In this document: positions 44,578 to 53,133 of the stretch, piece by piece
How positions within the stretch are numbered: position 1 is the stretch's first letter
Layout: every line of letters begins with the position of its first letter
Assembly (NCBI RefSeq): GCF_004364975.1
Contig: NZ_SOBW01000007.1
Coordinates: 930,001 to 994,000, forward strand
Direction: 5' to 3'
DNA length: 64,000 bases
Source: Gelidibacter sediminis
Lineage (GTDB): Bacteria; Bacteroidota; Bacteroidia; Flavobacteriales; Flavobacteriaceae
Position numbers and translations under genes: made by a program
The notes under the pieces: model-generated
What the model saw: the letters and a program-made list of their open reading frames with translations, nothing else
What the model was told of the DNA's origin: nothing
The model's database searches: none

Positions 44578-45448
44578 AACCACACCAATCACCAGAGTAA
44601 AATCCATCACCAAAGAAGATTTTATTGAGCACTATTTTAAGCCTCAAAAGCCGGTCTTAATTGAAGATCTAACTAAAGAATGGCCTGCTTACGAAAAATG
44701 GAACTTGGATTATATTCAAAGTTTGGCGGGAGATCAGATTGTACCGTTGTACAATAATGAGCCTACCAAAGGGCGCCAAAACTCAGTGGTTCCAGCTAAA
44801 AAAATGAAGTTGGTGGATTATATCGAAATCCTAAAAACGCAGCCTACGGATTTGCGCATGTTTTTCTTTAACGTGCTTCAGAAAATGCCGGTGTTGTTGA
44901 ACGATTTCAGTTATCCTGACATTGGTTTAAAGTTCTTCAAAAAATTACCGGTGATGTTTTTTGGAGGCAAAGGCTCAAAAGTATTGGCTCATTATGATAT
45001 GGATTTGGCCGATTTGGTGCATTTCCATTTCCACGGTCATAAGCAAGTCACCCTTTTTGCACCAGACCAAGCCAAGCATCTCTATAAAGTGCCTTTTACC
45101 GTTCACAATTTGGAAACGATTGATATGGACAATCCGGATTTTGAAAAATACCCGGCGCTACAATTGGCAGAAGGCATTTCGGTAGACATGAAACACGGGG
45201 ATGCCCTGTATATGCCAAGCGGTTATTGGCATTATATCACCTATTTAGATGGCGGATTTTCAATTACCCTTCGCGCCTTTCCAAGAAAAGTGGGCCGTTT
45301 GGCCAAACTCTTCAAAAACATCGTCTTTATGCGAACTTTTGAAAATGTGATGCGCCGCACCGTCGGCCAAGGTTGGGTAGATTATAAAGAAGAGCAGATG
45401 GTAAAACGCATGAACAAAAATTACAAGAAAAAGCACTCAGATGCCTAA
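44564..45448 (+). CDS. Cupin-like (JmjC-type) protein, flexirubin cluster
   Basis: A 294-residue protein of the cupin_8/JmjC fold. The iron-binding facial triad of 2-oxoglutarate oxygenases is visible: H143 and D145 in AHYDMD and H223 in YWHYI. It begins with the KPVLIEDLTKEWPA segment typical of this family. It could hydroxylate the pigment or a partner protein. It is translationally linked to its neighbours (14-base overlap before, 8-base overlap after). Confidence 0.85.
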   Translation: MGTIKTTPITRVKSITKEDFIEHYFKPQKPVLIEDLTKEWPAYEKWNLDYIQSLAGDQIVPLYNNEPTKGRQNSVVPAKKMKLVDYIEILKTQPTDLRMFFFNVLQKMPVLLNDFSYPDIGLKFFKKLPVMFFGGKGSKVLAHYDMDLADLVHFHFHGHKQVTLFAPDQAKHLYKVPFTVHNLETIDMDNPDFEKYPALQLAEGISVDMKHGDALYMPSGYWHYITYLDGGFSITLRAFPRKVGRLAKLFKNIVFMRTFENVMRRTVGQGWVDYKEEQMVKRMNKNYKKKHSDA

Positions 45449-47117
45449 GCATCCTATCATACAATTTCTTTTCTGCAGCTTAGTGGCGCTGTTTTTCACG
45501 TCCTGTGGCATTCGCAAATCGCTCAACCATCTTCCCGATGTGAGCAGCTATAACGCCTCTATTCCCGAGCGCAGTAAAATCAATGATTCTACTTATGTTG
45601 TTGGCAACAGTTTTCTGACCAAGAATACCCAAGGCCTTTGGGAACTTTATGTGGAAGGCGACGCACTGGAACGCGGACTCATTTCCGGGCGTTTATCCGA
45701 AGAAATTATTTATAAGCAAGAACGCGTTTTTTTAGATAAAATCGAGAGCATGGTGCCTTCTGAAGGTCAGCAGAAATTCTTAAAAAAGTTTCTGTCTTGG
45801 TACAATCGCAAAATGTACCAGCACGTACCGGAAGAATTTAAAGCGGAGATTTATGGCATTTCAAGATATATGTCTGCCGATTTTGATGCCATTGCCACCC
45901 CGTATTTAAGAGCTTTATACCTGCACGGCGCGCACGATATCGGCCATGCGTTGCAAGATTTAGCCTTGGTTGGTTGTACATCATTTGCCGCTTGGGATGA
46001 AAAAACGGAAGACGGCCAATTGTTAATAGGTAGAAACTTCGATTTTTATGCCGGTGATAAGTTTGCTGAAGACAAAGTAGTGTCGTTTATCAATCCTGAC
46101 CACGGTTATAAATTCATGTCCATTTCTTGGAGCGGCTTTATTGGCGTCGTTTCGGGGATGAATGAAAAAGGATTGACCGTAACCTTAAATGCCGGGAAAT
46201 CTAAAATTCCGTTGGTTGCAAAAACACCAATTTCCATTGTGACACGTGAAATTTTACAATATGCTTCTACCATTGACGAAGCGATTGCCATTGCAAAAAA
46301 ACGTGAGGTTTTTGTTTCTGAAGCCATTATGGTAGGCAGCGCAATTGATCAAAAAGCAGTGTTGATTGAAGTGTCGCCTAAAAACTTTGGGGTGTACGAG
46401 GTGGAAAATTCTGATGAATTGATTTGTTCCAATCATTTTCAGAGTGATGCCTATAAAAAAGACCGTCGCAATAAAAAAACCATCCAAAATAGCCATTCCC
46501 AATACCGCTACGACAGAATGCAACAATTATTGGAGGAAAAAGATAAAATGACGCCTGAAAAAGCCGTTTCAGTACTCCGAAATAAAGACGGTTTGGATGA
46601 TAAAGCTATCGGATTTGGCAATGAAAAAGCGTTAAATCAACTGTTGGCTCACCACGGTATCGTGTTTAAACCCGAAGAACTTAAAGTGTGGGTATCTGCA
46701 AATCCGTATCAATTGGGCGAGTTTGTAGCGTATGATTTGAATACTGTTTTTGAAAATAGAGACGGTAATCCTTCCACAGTAACGGTGTCCAATGCAGCAT
46801 TAAATATTCCTAAAGATCCATTTTTGGATACCGAAGCCTATAAAAATTACGAAGCGTATCGCATTTTAGAACGAAAGGTGGAACATAGCTTGAAGGAAAA
46901 AGAAACAATCGATGACACCGAACTTCAAAAGTTGTCAGAATTAAATCCAAATTATTGGAAAGCCTATTATCTTGCAGGACGTTATCATTATCAGCATAAA
47001 AATTTCGCAAACGCACTCAAATATTTTGAAACCGCATCCACTAAGGAAATCACAACCATTCCAGACGCAGAGCAGGTGTCAAAATATATTAAAAAATCAA
47101 AACGAAAACTCAAATGA
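45441..47117 (+). CDS. C45-family autoproteolytic acyltransferase/hydrolase lipoprotein, flexirubin cluster
   Basis: A 558-residue NtN-hydrolase-fold protein related to acyl-CoA:6-aminopenicillanate acyltransferase. Gly178-Cys179 in LVGCTSFAAWD is the likely self-cleavage site and nucleophile, followed by GRNFDFYAG. A lipoprotein signal with lipobox TSC (C22) predicts periplasmic or outer-membrane anchoring. The last 60 residues look like a TPR-type helix pair. It may transfer or hydrolyse the pigment acyl chain outside the cytoplasm. It overlaps the ligase gene by 4 bases. Confidence 0.85.
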   Translation: MPKHPIIQFLFCSLVALFFTSCGIRKSLNHLPDVSSYNASIPERSKINDSTYVVGNSFLTKNTQGLWELYVEGDALERGLISGRLSEEIIYKQERVFLDKIESMVPSEGQQKFLKKFLSWYNRKMYQHVPEEFKAEIYGISRYMSADFDAIATPYLRALYLHGAHDIGHALQDLALVGCTSFAAWDEKTEDGQLLIGRNFDFYAGDKFAEDKVVSFINPDHGYKFMSISWSGFIGVVSGMNEKGLTVTLNAGKSKIPLVAKTPISIVTREILQYASTIDEAIAIAKKREVFVSEAIMVGSAIDQKAVLIEVSPKNFGVYEVENSDELICSNHFQSDAYKKDRRNKKTIQNSHSQYRYDRMQQLLEEKDKMTPEKAVSVLRNKDGLDDKAIGFGNEKALNQLLAHHGIVFKPEELKVWVSANPYQLGEFVAYDLNTVFENRDGNPSTVTVSNAALNIPKDPFLDTEAYKNYEAYRILERKVEHSLKEKETIDDTELQKLSELNPNYWKAYYLAGRYHYQHKNFANALKYFETASTKEITTIPDAEQVSKYIKKSKRKLK

Positions 47118-48403
47118 TTCCTGAAATAGAAACCAAATCTGCCGCTGAAATAAAAGCCTTTCAGGAAACTCAATTGCAGCTCACCTTGGAGTATCTGTCC
47201 AAAAACTCCCCCTTTTACAAGCGGCAATTTAAAACACATCAACTCTCCATTTCAGAGATTCAAACCCTTGAGGATTTAACAAAGATTCCCGTCACCACAA
47301 AAGATGATTTACAACAATTTAATGACGATTTTATCTGCGTCCCAAAATCTAAAATCATTGACTATGTCACCACTTCAGGCACATTAGGTGATCCGGTAAC
47401 CTACGTCTTGACTGATGCCGATTTAGAACGCTTGGCCTATAATGAAGCCATTTCATTCGCTTGTGCGGGTGTAAGTTCAGGCGACACGTTGCAGTTGATG
47501 ACGACGATGGACCGTCGTTTTATGGCGGGTTTGGCTTACTTTTTAGGGGTTCGAAAAATGGGCGCGGGAATTATAAGAGTAGGCGCTGGAATTCCTGAAT
47601 TACAATGGGATTCCATCATAAAGTTTCAACCCACTTACCTCATCGTCGTGCCTTCGTTTTTATTAAAAATGATTGAATATGCACAGCAGCACGATATCGA
47701 ATTAAATACATCCGGAATTAAAGGCGCCATTTGTATTGGGGAAGCCATCCGAAATGAAGATTTCACTTTAAATACCTTGGGCAAAAAGATCACCGATCAT
47801 TGGAACATCGAGTTATTTTCTACCTACGCCTCTACTGAAATGAGTACAGCTTTTACGGAATGTAGCGCACAACAAGGTGGCCATTTACACCCAGAACTCA
47901 TCATTGCAGAACTTTTGGATGAGCATAACAATCCTGTAAAAGAAGGTGAAACAGGCGAATTGACCATTACCACGTTGGGCGTTGAGGCGATGCCGCTTTT
48001 GCGTTTCAAAACTGGCGATATGATGACAGCGCACCATGATGCATGTAGTTGTGGCCGTAATACGCTACGCCTCGGACCAATTGCAGGTCGAAAAAAGCAA
48101 ATGATTAAGTATAAAGGCACCACATTATATCCGCCAGCCATGCAAAATGTGCTGAATAATTTTAATGAGTTGGAGAGTTTTGTTATTGAAATCAGTCACA
48201 ATGCCATTGGCACTGATGAAATTTTAATTAAAATCGCTTCACATGCACCATCTGAACAACTCTTAGGTCAAATTAAGGACCATTTCAGAGCCAAATTACG
48301 GGTAACTCCAAAATTGGAATGGTGCGATAGAAAAGAGATTGACGCCTTACGTTTTCCTAAATTAAGCCGAAAACCAATCCTAGTTATCGACAAACGAAAA
48401 TAA
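47114..48403 (+). CDS. Phenylacetate-CoA ligase-like acyl-adenylating enzyme, flexirubin cluster
   Basis: A 429-residue AMP-forming ligase of the PaaK type. Adenylate-binding motif TTSGTLGDP (86-94), core motif STYASTEM near 237, and RFKTGD near 297 are clear. In flexirubin synthesis an acyl-adenylate ligase is needed to load 4-coumarate onto the ACP (role of ApeH), and this is the only such enzyme in the window. 21 bases separate it from the hydrolase gene. Confidence 0.88.
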   Translation: MIPEIETKSAAEIKAFQETQLQLTLEYLSKNSPFYKRQFKTHQLSISEIQTLEDLTKIPVTTKDDLQQFNDDFICVPKSKIIDYVTTSGTLGDPVTYVLTDADLERLAYNEAISFACAGVSSGDTLQLMTTMDRRFMAGLAYFLGVRKMGAGIIRVGAGIPELQWDSIIKFQPTYLIVVPSFLLKMIEYAQQHDIELNTSGIKGAICIGEAIRNEDFTLNTLGKKITDHWNIELFSTYASTEMSTAFTECSAQQGGHLHPELIIAELLDEHNNPVKEGETGELTITTLGVEAMPLLRFKTGDMMTAHHDACSCGRNTLRLGPIAGRKKQMIKYKGTTLYPPAMQNVLNNFNELESFVIEISHNAIGTDEILIKIASHAPSEQLLGQIKDHFRAKLRVTPKLEWCDRKEIDALRFPKLSRKPILVIDKRK

Positions 48404-48424
48404 TACCGTAATTTTAAAGGGATT

Positions 48425-49267
48425 ATGGACCATAAAAATAACATCTTAACTAGAGCATCTAAAAAGCCAATCCTTTGGGACGCTTTTTATAAATCCACCG
48501 GGACTCAAAAACCATTGGTTATTTTTTGCCATGGGTACAAAGGTTTTAAGGATTGGGGTGCTTGGGATTTGGTGGCAGAAGCATTCGCTGAAGCAGATTT
48601 ATTTTTTGTAAAATTTAATTTTTCGCACAATGGTGGCACTATGGAACAACCCATTGACTTCCCCGATTTAGACGCCTTTGCGGAAAACAATTATTCCAAA
48701 GAATTGGACGATTTAGAGGATCTGATCACTTTCTTTCGCTCAACGTCCAATCCATTTCAAGCCGAGATAGATCCTAATGAACTTATACTTATCGGGCACT
48801 CCCGTGGTGGCGGAATTGTCACACTTAAAGCTTCAGAAGACCATCGCATCACAAAATTCATCAGTTGGGCAGGTGTAAGTGATTTTGGAAAACGTACCGC
48901 TACTTCTGGAGAACTGGAACAATGGAAAAAAGACGGTGTCAAATATGTGCTCAATGGCAGAACAAAGCAAAAAATGCCTCATAATTATCAGTTTTACGAA
49001 GATTTTAAAGCCAATGAACATCGCTTGCACATAGAAAGTGCCGTAAAAAAGATTGTTATCCCACAGCTCATTATTCATGCAAAAGACGATCCATCTGTTG
49101 CATTCAGTGAAGCTGAAGCCTTGCATTCTTGGAACCCGAAGAGCATCCTTTATCCTATTAAAAACAGTAATCATGTATTTGGCGCTTCACATCCCTGGAA
49201 AGCCGACCACCCACCATCTCCATTAGATGAGGTAGTTCAAAAGAGTATCGACTTCATTAGGCAGTAA
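48425..49267 (+). CDS. Alpha/beta hydrolase
   Basis: A 280-residue serine hydrolase. Nucleophile S126 sits in GHSRGG, the acid is in HAKDDPSV and the His in NSNHVFGA; the oxyanion strand starts FCHGYKG. No signal peptide. It is the last gene of the run that starts at the ammonia-lyase and may belong to it, though its role is unknown; esterases of the dienelactone hydrolase type look similar. No terminator is visible after it. Confidence 0.85.
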   Translation: MDHKNNILTRASKKPILWDAFYKSTGTQKPLVIFCHGYKGFKDWGAWDLVAEAFAEADLFFVKFNFSHNGGTMEQPIDFPDLDAFAENNYSKELDDLEDLITFFRSTSNPFQAEIDPNELILIGHSRGGGIVTLKASEDHRITKFISWAGVSDFGKRTATSGELEQWKKDGVKYVLNGRTKQKMPHNYQFYEDFKANEHRLHIESAVKKIVIPQLIIHAKDDPSVAFSEAEALHSWNPKSILYPIKNSNHVFGASHPWKADHPPSPLDEVVQKSIDFIRQ

Positions 49268-49400
49268 TACCGCCTTAAACATTGCAGTCAACATTATTCT
49301 TAAATGGATACGTCAATGTATCAAACAATTTATAATATGCAGACTTTTTCAAATCTTTAGTATTTTTAAATAGTTCTATAGAAAATTAATTACACATTTT

Positions 49401-52400
49401 ATGATCCGAAATGCTTTTAAATATTCTACGAGTAAATTTTTGTTGCTTTTATGCATTGCCACAATTACAGCTTGTGCAACGTATAAACCGCAATCTAAAA
49501 TCGCCTTAAAGTCTGACATTACAACCCAGAAGCCCATCCATACGTTCTATGTGGCAGGAGGTCTCGGTACGGGAGCGTCAGATGCTAACCCTCAACTTCA
49601 ACAATTATTAAAATCCTACTTAGATAAGGCTGACAAAAATAGCACGTTATTATATGCAGGAGATTATATTCCGAAAAATGCCAATAAAGACACACGGGAA
49701 ACCTATATAAAGACACACCTCAATCTTGCCAAAGATTTTAAAGGAAAAACGGTATTTACACCCGGTCACCATGAATGGGCAAGTAAAAACACTAAAAAAA
49801 TTGAGTGGGTTGAAGATTATTTAAAGGATAATAATATTGAAAACTTTGAGGTCAAACCTAACAATGTCTGTCCGTTAGAATATGTTGAAGTCAATGAAAC
49901 TCTAGATATTTTATATGTAGATTCTAATTGGTTTTCCATCAACTGGGACCACGTAGAGGGCATCAATGAAAAATGTACGGACATCAACACCAAAAGACGC
50001 TTCAATGAAGAGTTTGAAGGCTATATCAAAGATTCGAGAGGCAAAAACCTTCTTATTGTGATGCACCATCCAATATTCAGCAATGGTAAATATGCTGGTC
50101 ATCGCACTTTTGCGGAAAACATGCAGATTCCAATTCTTGGTCCTGTCGTGAATGAAATTCAGAATTTAGGTGGATTTTCAATGCAGCAGGACAATTCACA
50201 TCGTTATAATTACTTATGTACCGTAATCAGTTCCTTAGCACAAGATAATGACAGAGTCACTATTGTTTCAGGTCATGAAGAGAGTTTACAATATTTAGCA
50301 AGTGATAATATTAGACAAATCATAAGTGGTTCATTGGGCTCACGTACTGGGACCAAATTGTCTCCTGGAACTATTGCCAATATTGGTGGTTCCTTAGATT
50401 TCGAGGGAAAATTTAGTTATGGTGAAAAAGGATTTACGATTATCAGATACTATGAAGATGGCTCCTCTGACGTGGAGTTCATTACCGAAAAGGATACGTT
50501 TGCGTTTGATATGAATGATAAGTTCCCTGAAAAAGAAGCAGAATACCCAATTCCGTCATTTTCTGAAACCACGAAAACCGTTCCTGTTACAAGTGATCGA
50601 CAAAAGCTTGATAAATCCGGGTTTTACAAATTTATTTGGGGAGATCGTTACCGTAGTTATTTTGGAAAACCTGTAACTGCCAACATTGCCATTTTGGACA
50701 CTTTATATAATGGATTGAAAATCACCCAAAAAGGTGGTGGCCATCAATCATTCTCTGCCCGACTTGCAGATGCTGAAGATCGAGAATATGCCATGAGAGG
50801 ACTTGAAAAAGATGCACTTAAGTTTTTGCGCTTTAAAGTTCCTGGCGTGGCTTATGTGGAGGAAGATTTCAGAGGGTCATTCCCTGAAACGGCAGTATAT
50901 GACTTCTTTACCACAACACATCCTTACATGCAATTGGTTATAAATCCGTTAGCAAAATCAGTTGGTGTCAATCATGCCAACGCGCAATTGTACTATTTAC
51001 CAAAGCAGCCTGGATTTAAGTTTTTAGGTGATAATTATGGCGATAAGCTTTATTTTATCGAAGAGCGTCCAAATGATGAGCAAAAAGATTACGAAGGCTA
51101 CAATCGTGCAAACCCAAAAGAAGCCGGCAAAATAGTCAACTTTGAAAGTACGACAGACGTCCTCGAGAAATTAAATGAAGATGAAAAATATACCATTGAC
51201 CAACGTGCCTACATACGTGCACGATTGTTTGATATGCTAATTGGCGATTGGGACCGTCATCACGACCAATGGCGTTGGATGGAATATGAAATCAGCGATG
51301 ACGATGTTCGTTTTATTCCTATCCCAAGAGATCGTGATGCTGCCTTTTCCAAATTTGATGGTATTGCCATTCCTATCATAAAAATGCTATTACCAGACGT
51401 TCGTTTTTGGCAATCGTATGATACCGATATAAAAAATGTAAAATGGTTTAATGCGGAAGGTAATAATTTAGATATGGCCTTCTTGAACAAACACGACACA
51501 TCTGTGTGGGTAGAAGAAGCCAAAAGCATTCAAGCCAACATGACTGACGAAGCCATAGACCAAGCGTTTACGAGGTTACCTGTAGAAGTGCAGGATGACG
51601 CTTCAGAAGACATCAAAAATAAGTTAAAAGGCCGTTTAAAAAATATTGATGACATTGCAAAGCGCTATGGCGACCGCATGCAACAGGTTGTGGTAATTCA
51701 TGGCACGCATAAAGATGATAAAATAGAAATTACAAGGCTTCCGCAAGGTAAAACCAAAGTTGTATTAAAACGCTTAAAGTCAGATGCACCCAACCCCGTA
51801 TTTTATGAGCGTACGTTTGACAGAGAGGCCACGAAAGAACTTTGGATTTATGGTTTAAATGATGATGATAAATTTGAAGTCTCAGGAGATGGAGACCGCG
51901 AAATTATGATCAGATTGGTTGGCGGCTACGGTGATGACGTTTTTAATATAAGCAATCGTAAAAATCTAAAAGTCTATGATTGGAAACATGAAAAAGCCGA
52001 GTTTACTGATAAAATTCCGGCCAAACATTTTACTCAGTTATATCAAACCAATACTTTCATTTACAGAGAATTTAAAGAAAATTCTAATGTGTTGTTCCCA
52101 AATGTTGGATTTAAAACCGATGATGGTTTATTTGTAGGAGCCAAAAACACTTACACCAACCACGGATTTAATGGCGAAGATTTCAGATATAAACATTTCT
52201 TATCAGCAAATTACTTCTTTGATTATGGTGCCGTAGAATTAGAATATGCTGGCACATTTGCCAATATTTTTCCCAATTGGAATTTTGAAGCACTTGGTTA
52301 CTATACAAGCGCAAAATTTGCCGAAAACTTTTTTGGTTACGGAAATGACACAACTTATGATGAAGACACCGTTGACAAGGATTTCAATAGAGCCCGTCTT

Positions 52401-53108
52401 GAACAATTACAGCTAAGATCAGGTATTGCCTACAGAAGCATCCACCTGCATGCTTTATTTGAAAACTACAAAGTGGAAAACAATATGGATCGTTTGTTTA
52501 ATACGACCAATTTTAACGAGCAGGCCGTTTTTGACAACCAAAATTATATAGGTGCTGAAGCTGATATTCTCTACGAGAATGTTGATGCCTTAGATTTTCC
52601 TACACGTGGATTGTACTTTAAAGCAGTACTTGGTTACAAGAAAAATCTAAAATTAGATGATAATCAATTTGGTTATGCAACATTAAAGCTAGGGTTTGAT
52701 AAAAAATTGATTTCTTCCGGAGATTTAGTTTTAGGTTCTAAAGCAGAAATCAGTACTAATTTTGGTGATGACTTTCTCTTTTACCACGGACAATCTATTG
52801 GTGGCGATAATGGGTTGCGAGGGTACAGAAACGAACGCTTTACAGGTAAAACTTCATTTTATCACAGCACCGACTTAAAAGTACGTTTAAAAGAATATAT
52901 TACGGCTGTCACTCCAATTACCATCGGAATTTTTGGTGGCTACGACTATGGTCGTGTTTGGATGCCAAATCAAGATTCAGATACATGGCACAACTCTGTA
53001 GGTGGCGGTTTCTGGGTTGGAAGTTTGAACGCCTTTTCTATCAATGCCGGATATTTTGTCTCTGAAGAAGACGCCATTTTACAAATTGGCCTAGGCTTTG
53101 GTTTTTAG
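49401..53108 (+). CDS. Lipoprotein with degenerate metallophosphoesterase domain, central kinase-like motif and C-terminal outer-membrane barrel
   Basis: A 1235-residue protein with lipobox TAC (C25). Residues about 45-330 have the metallophosphoesterase layout, but several metal ligands differ: GGLG for GDxG, GHHEW for GNHDW and GHEES for GHEH; GDYIP and MHHP keep theirs. Residues about 430-830 form a separate domain with GDWDRHHDQW (D616-H620) and PRDRDAAF (D644, D646), a pattern recalling atypical kinases. From about 890 on it resembles BamA/TamA-type surface-antigen barrels, ending in GFGF. Location would be the outer membrane; function unknown. Confidence 0.82.
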   Translation: MIRNAFKYSTSKFLLLLCIATITACATYKPQSKIALKSDITTQKPIHTFYVAGGLGTGASDANPQLQQLLKSYLDKADKNSTLLYAGDYIPKNANKDTRETYIKTHLNLAKDFKGKTVFTPGHHEWASKNTKKIEWVEDYLKDNNIENFEVKPNNVCPLEYVEVNETLDILYVDSNWFSINWDHVEGINEKCTDINTKRRFNEEFEGYIKDSRGKNLLIVMHHPIFSNGKYAGHRTFAENMQIPILGPVVNEIQNLGGFSMQQDNSHRYNYLCTVISSLAQDNDRVTIVSGHEESLQYLASDNIRQIISGSLGSRTGTKLSPGTIANIGGSLDFEGKFSYGEKGFTIIRYYEDGSSDVEFITEKDTFAFDMNDKFPEKEAEYPIPSFSETTKTVPVTSDRQKLDKSGFYKFIWGDRYRSYFGKPVTANIAILDTLYNGLKITQKGGGHQSFSARLADAEDREYAMRGLEKDALKFLRFKVPGVAYVEEDFRGSFPETAVYDFFTTTHPYMQLVINPLAKSVGVNHANAQLYYLPKQPGFKFLGDNYGDKLYFIEERPNDEQKDYEGYNRANPKEAGKIVNFESTTDVLEKLNEDEKYTIDQRAYIRARLFDMLIGDWDRHHDQWRWMEYEISDDDVRFIPIPRDRDAAFSKFDGIAIPIIKMLLPDVRFWQSYDTDIKNVKWFNAEGNNLDMAFLNKHDTSVWVEEAKSIQANMTDEAIDQAFTRLPVEVQDDASEDIKNKLKGRLKNIDDIAKRYGDRMQQVVVIHGTHKDDKIEITRLPQGKTKVVLKRLKSDAPNPVFYERTFDREATKELWIYGLNDDDKFEVSGDGDREIMIRLVGGYGDDVFNISNRKNLKVYDWKHEKAEFTDKIPAKHFTQLYQTNTFIYREFKENSNVLFPNVGFKTDDGLFVGAKNTYTNHGFNGEDFRYKHFLSANYFFDYGAVELEYAGTFANIFPNWNFEALGYYTSAKFAENFFGYGNDTTYDEDTVDKDFNRARLEQLQLRSGIAYRSIHLHALFENYKVENNMDRLFNTTNFNEQAVFDNQNYIGAEADILYENVDALDFPTRGLYFKAVLGYKKNLKLDDNQFGYATLKLGFDKKLISSGDLVLGSKAEISTNFGDDFLFYHGQSIGGDNGLRGYRNERFTGKTSFYHSTDLKVRLKEYITAVTPITIGIFGGYDYGRVWMPNQDSDTWHNSVGGGFWVGSLNAFSINAGYFVSEEDAILQIGLGFGF

Positions 53109-53133
53109 TTAATCCGCTCAAATATGCGTTGCT

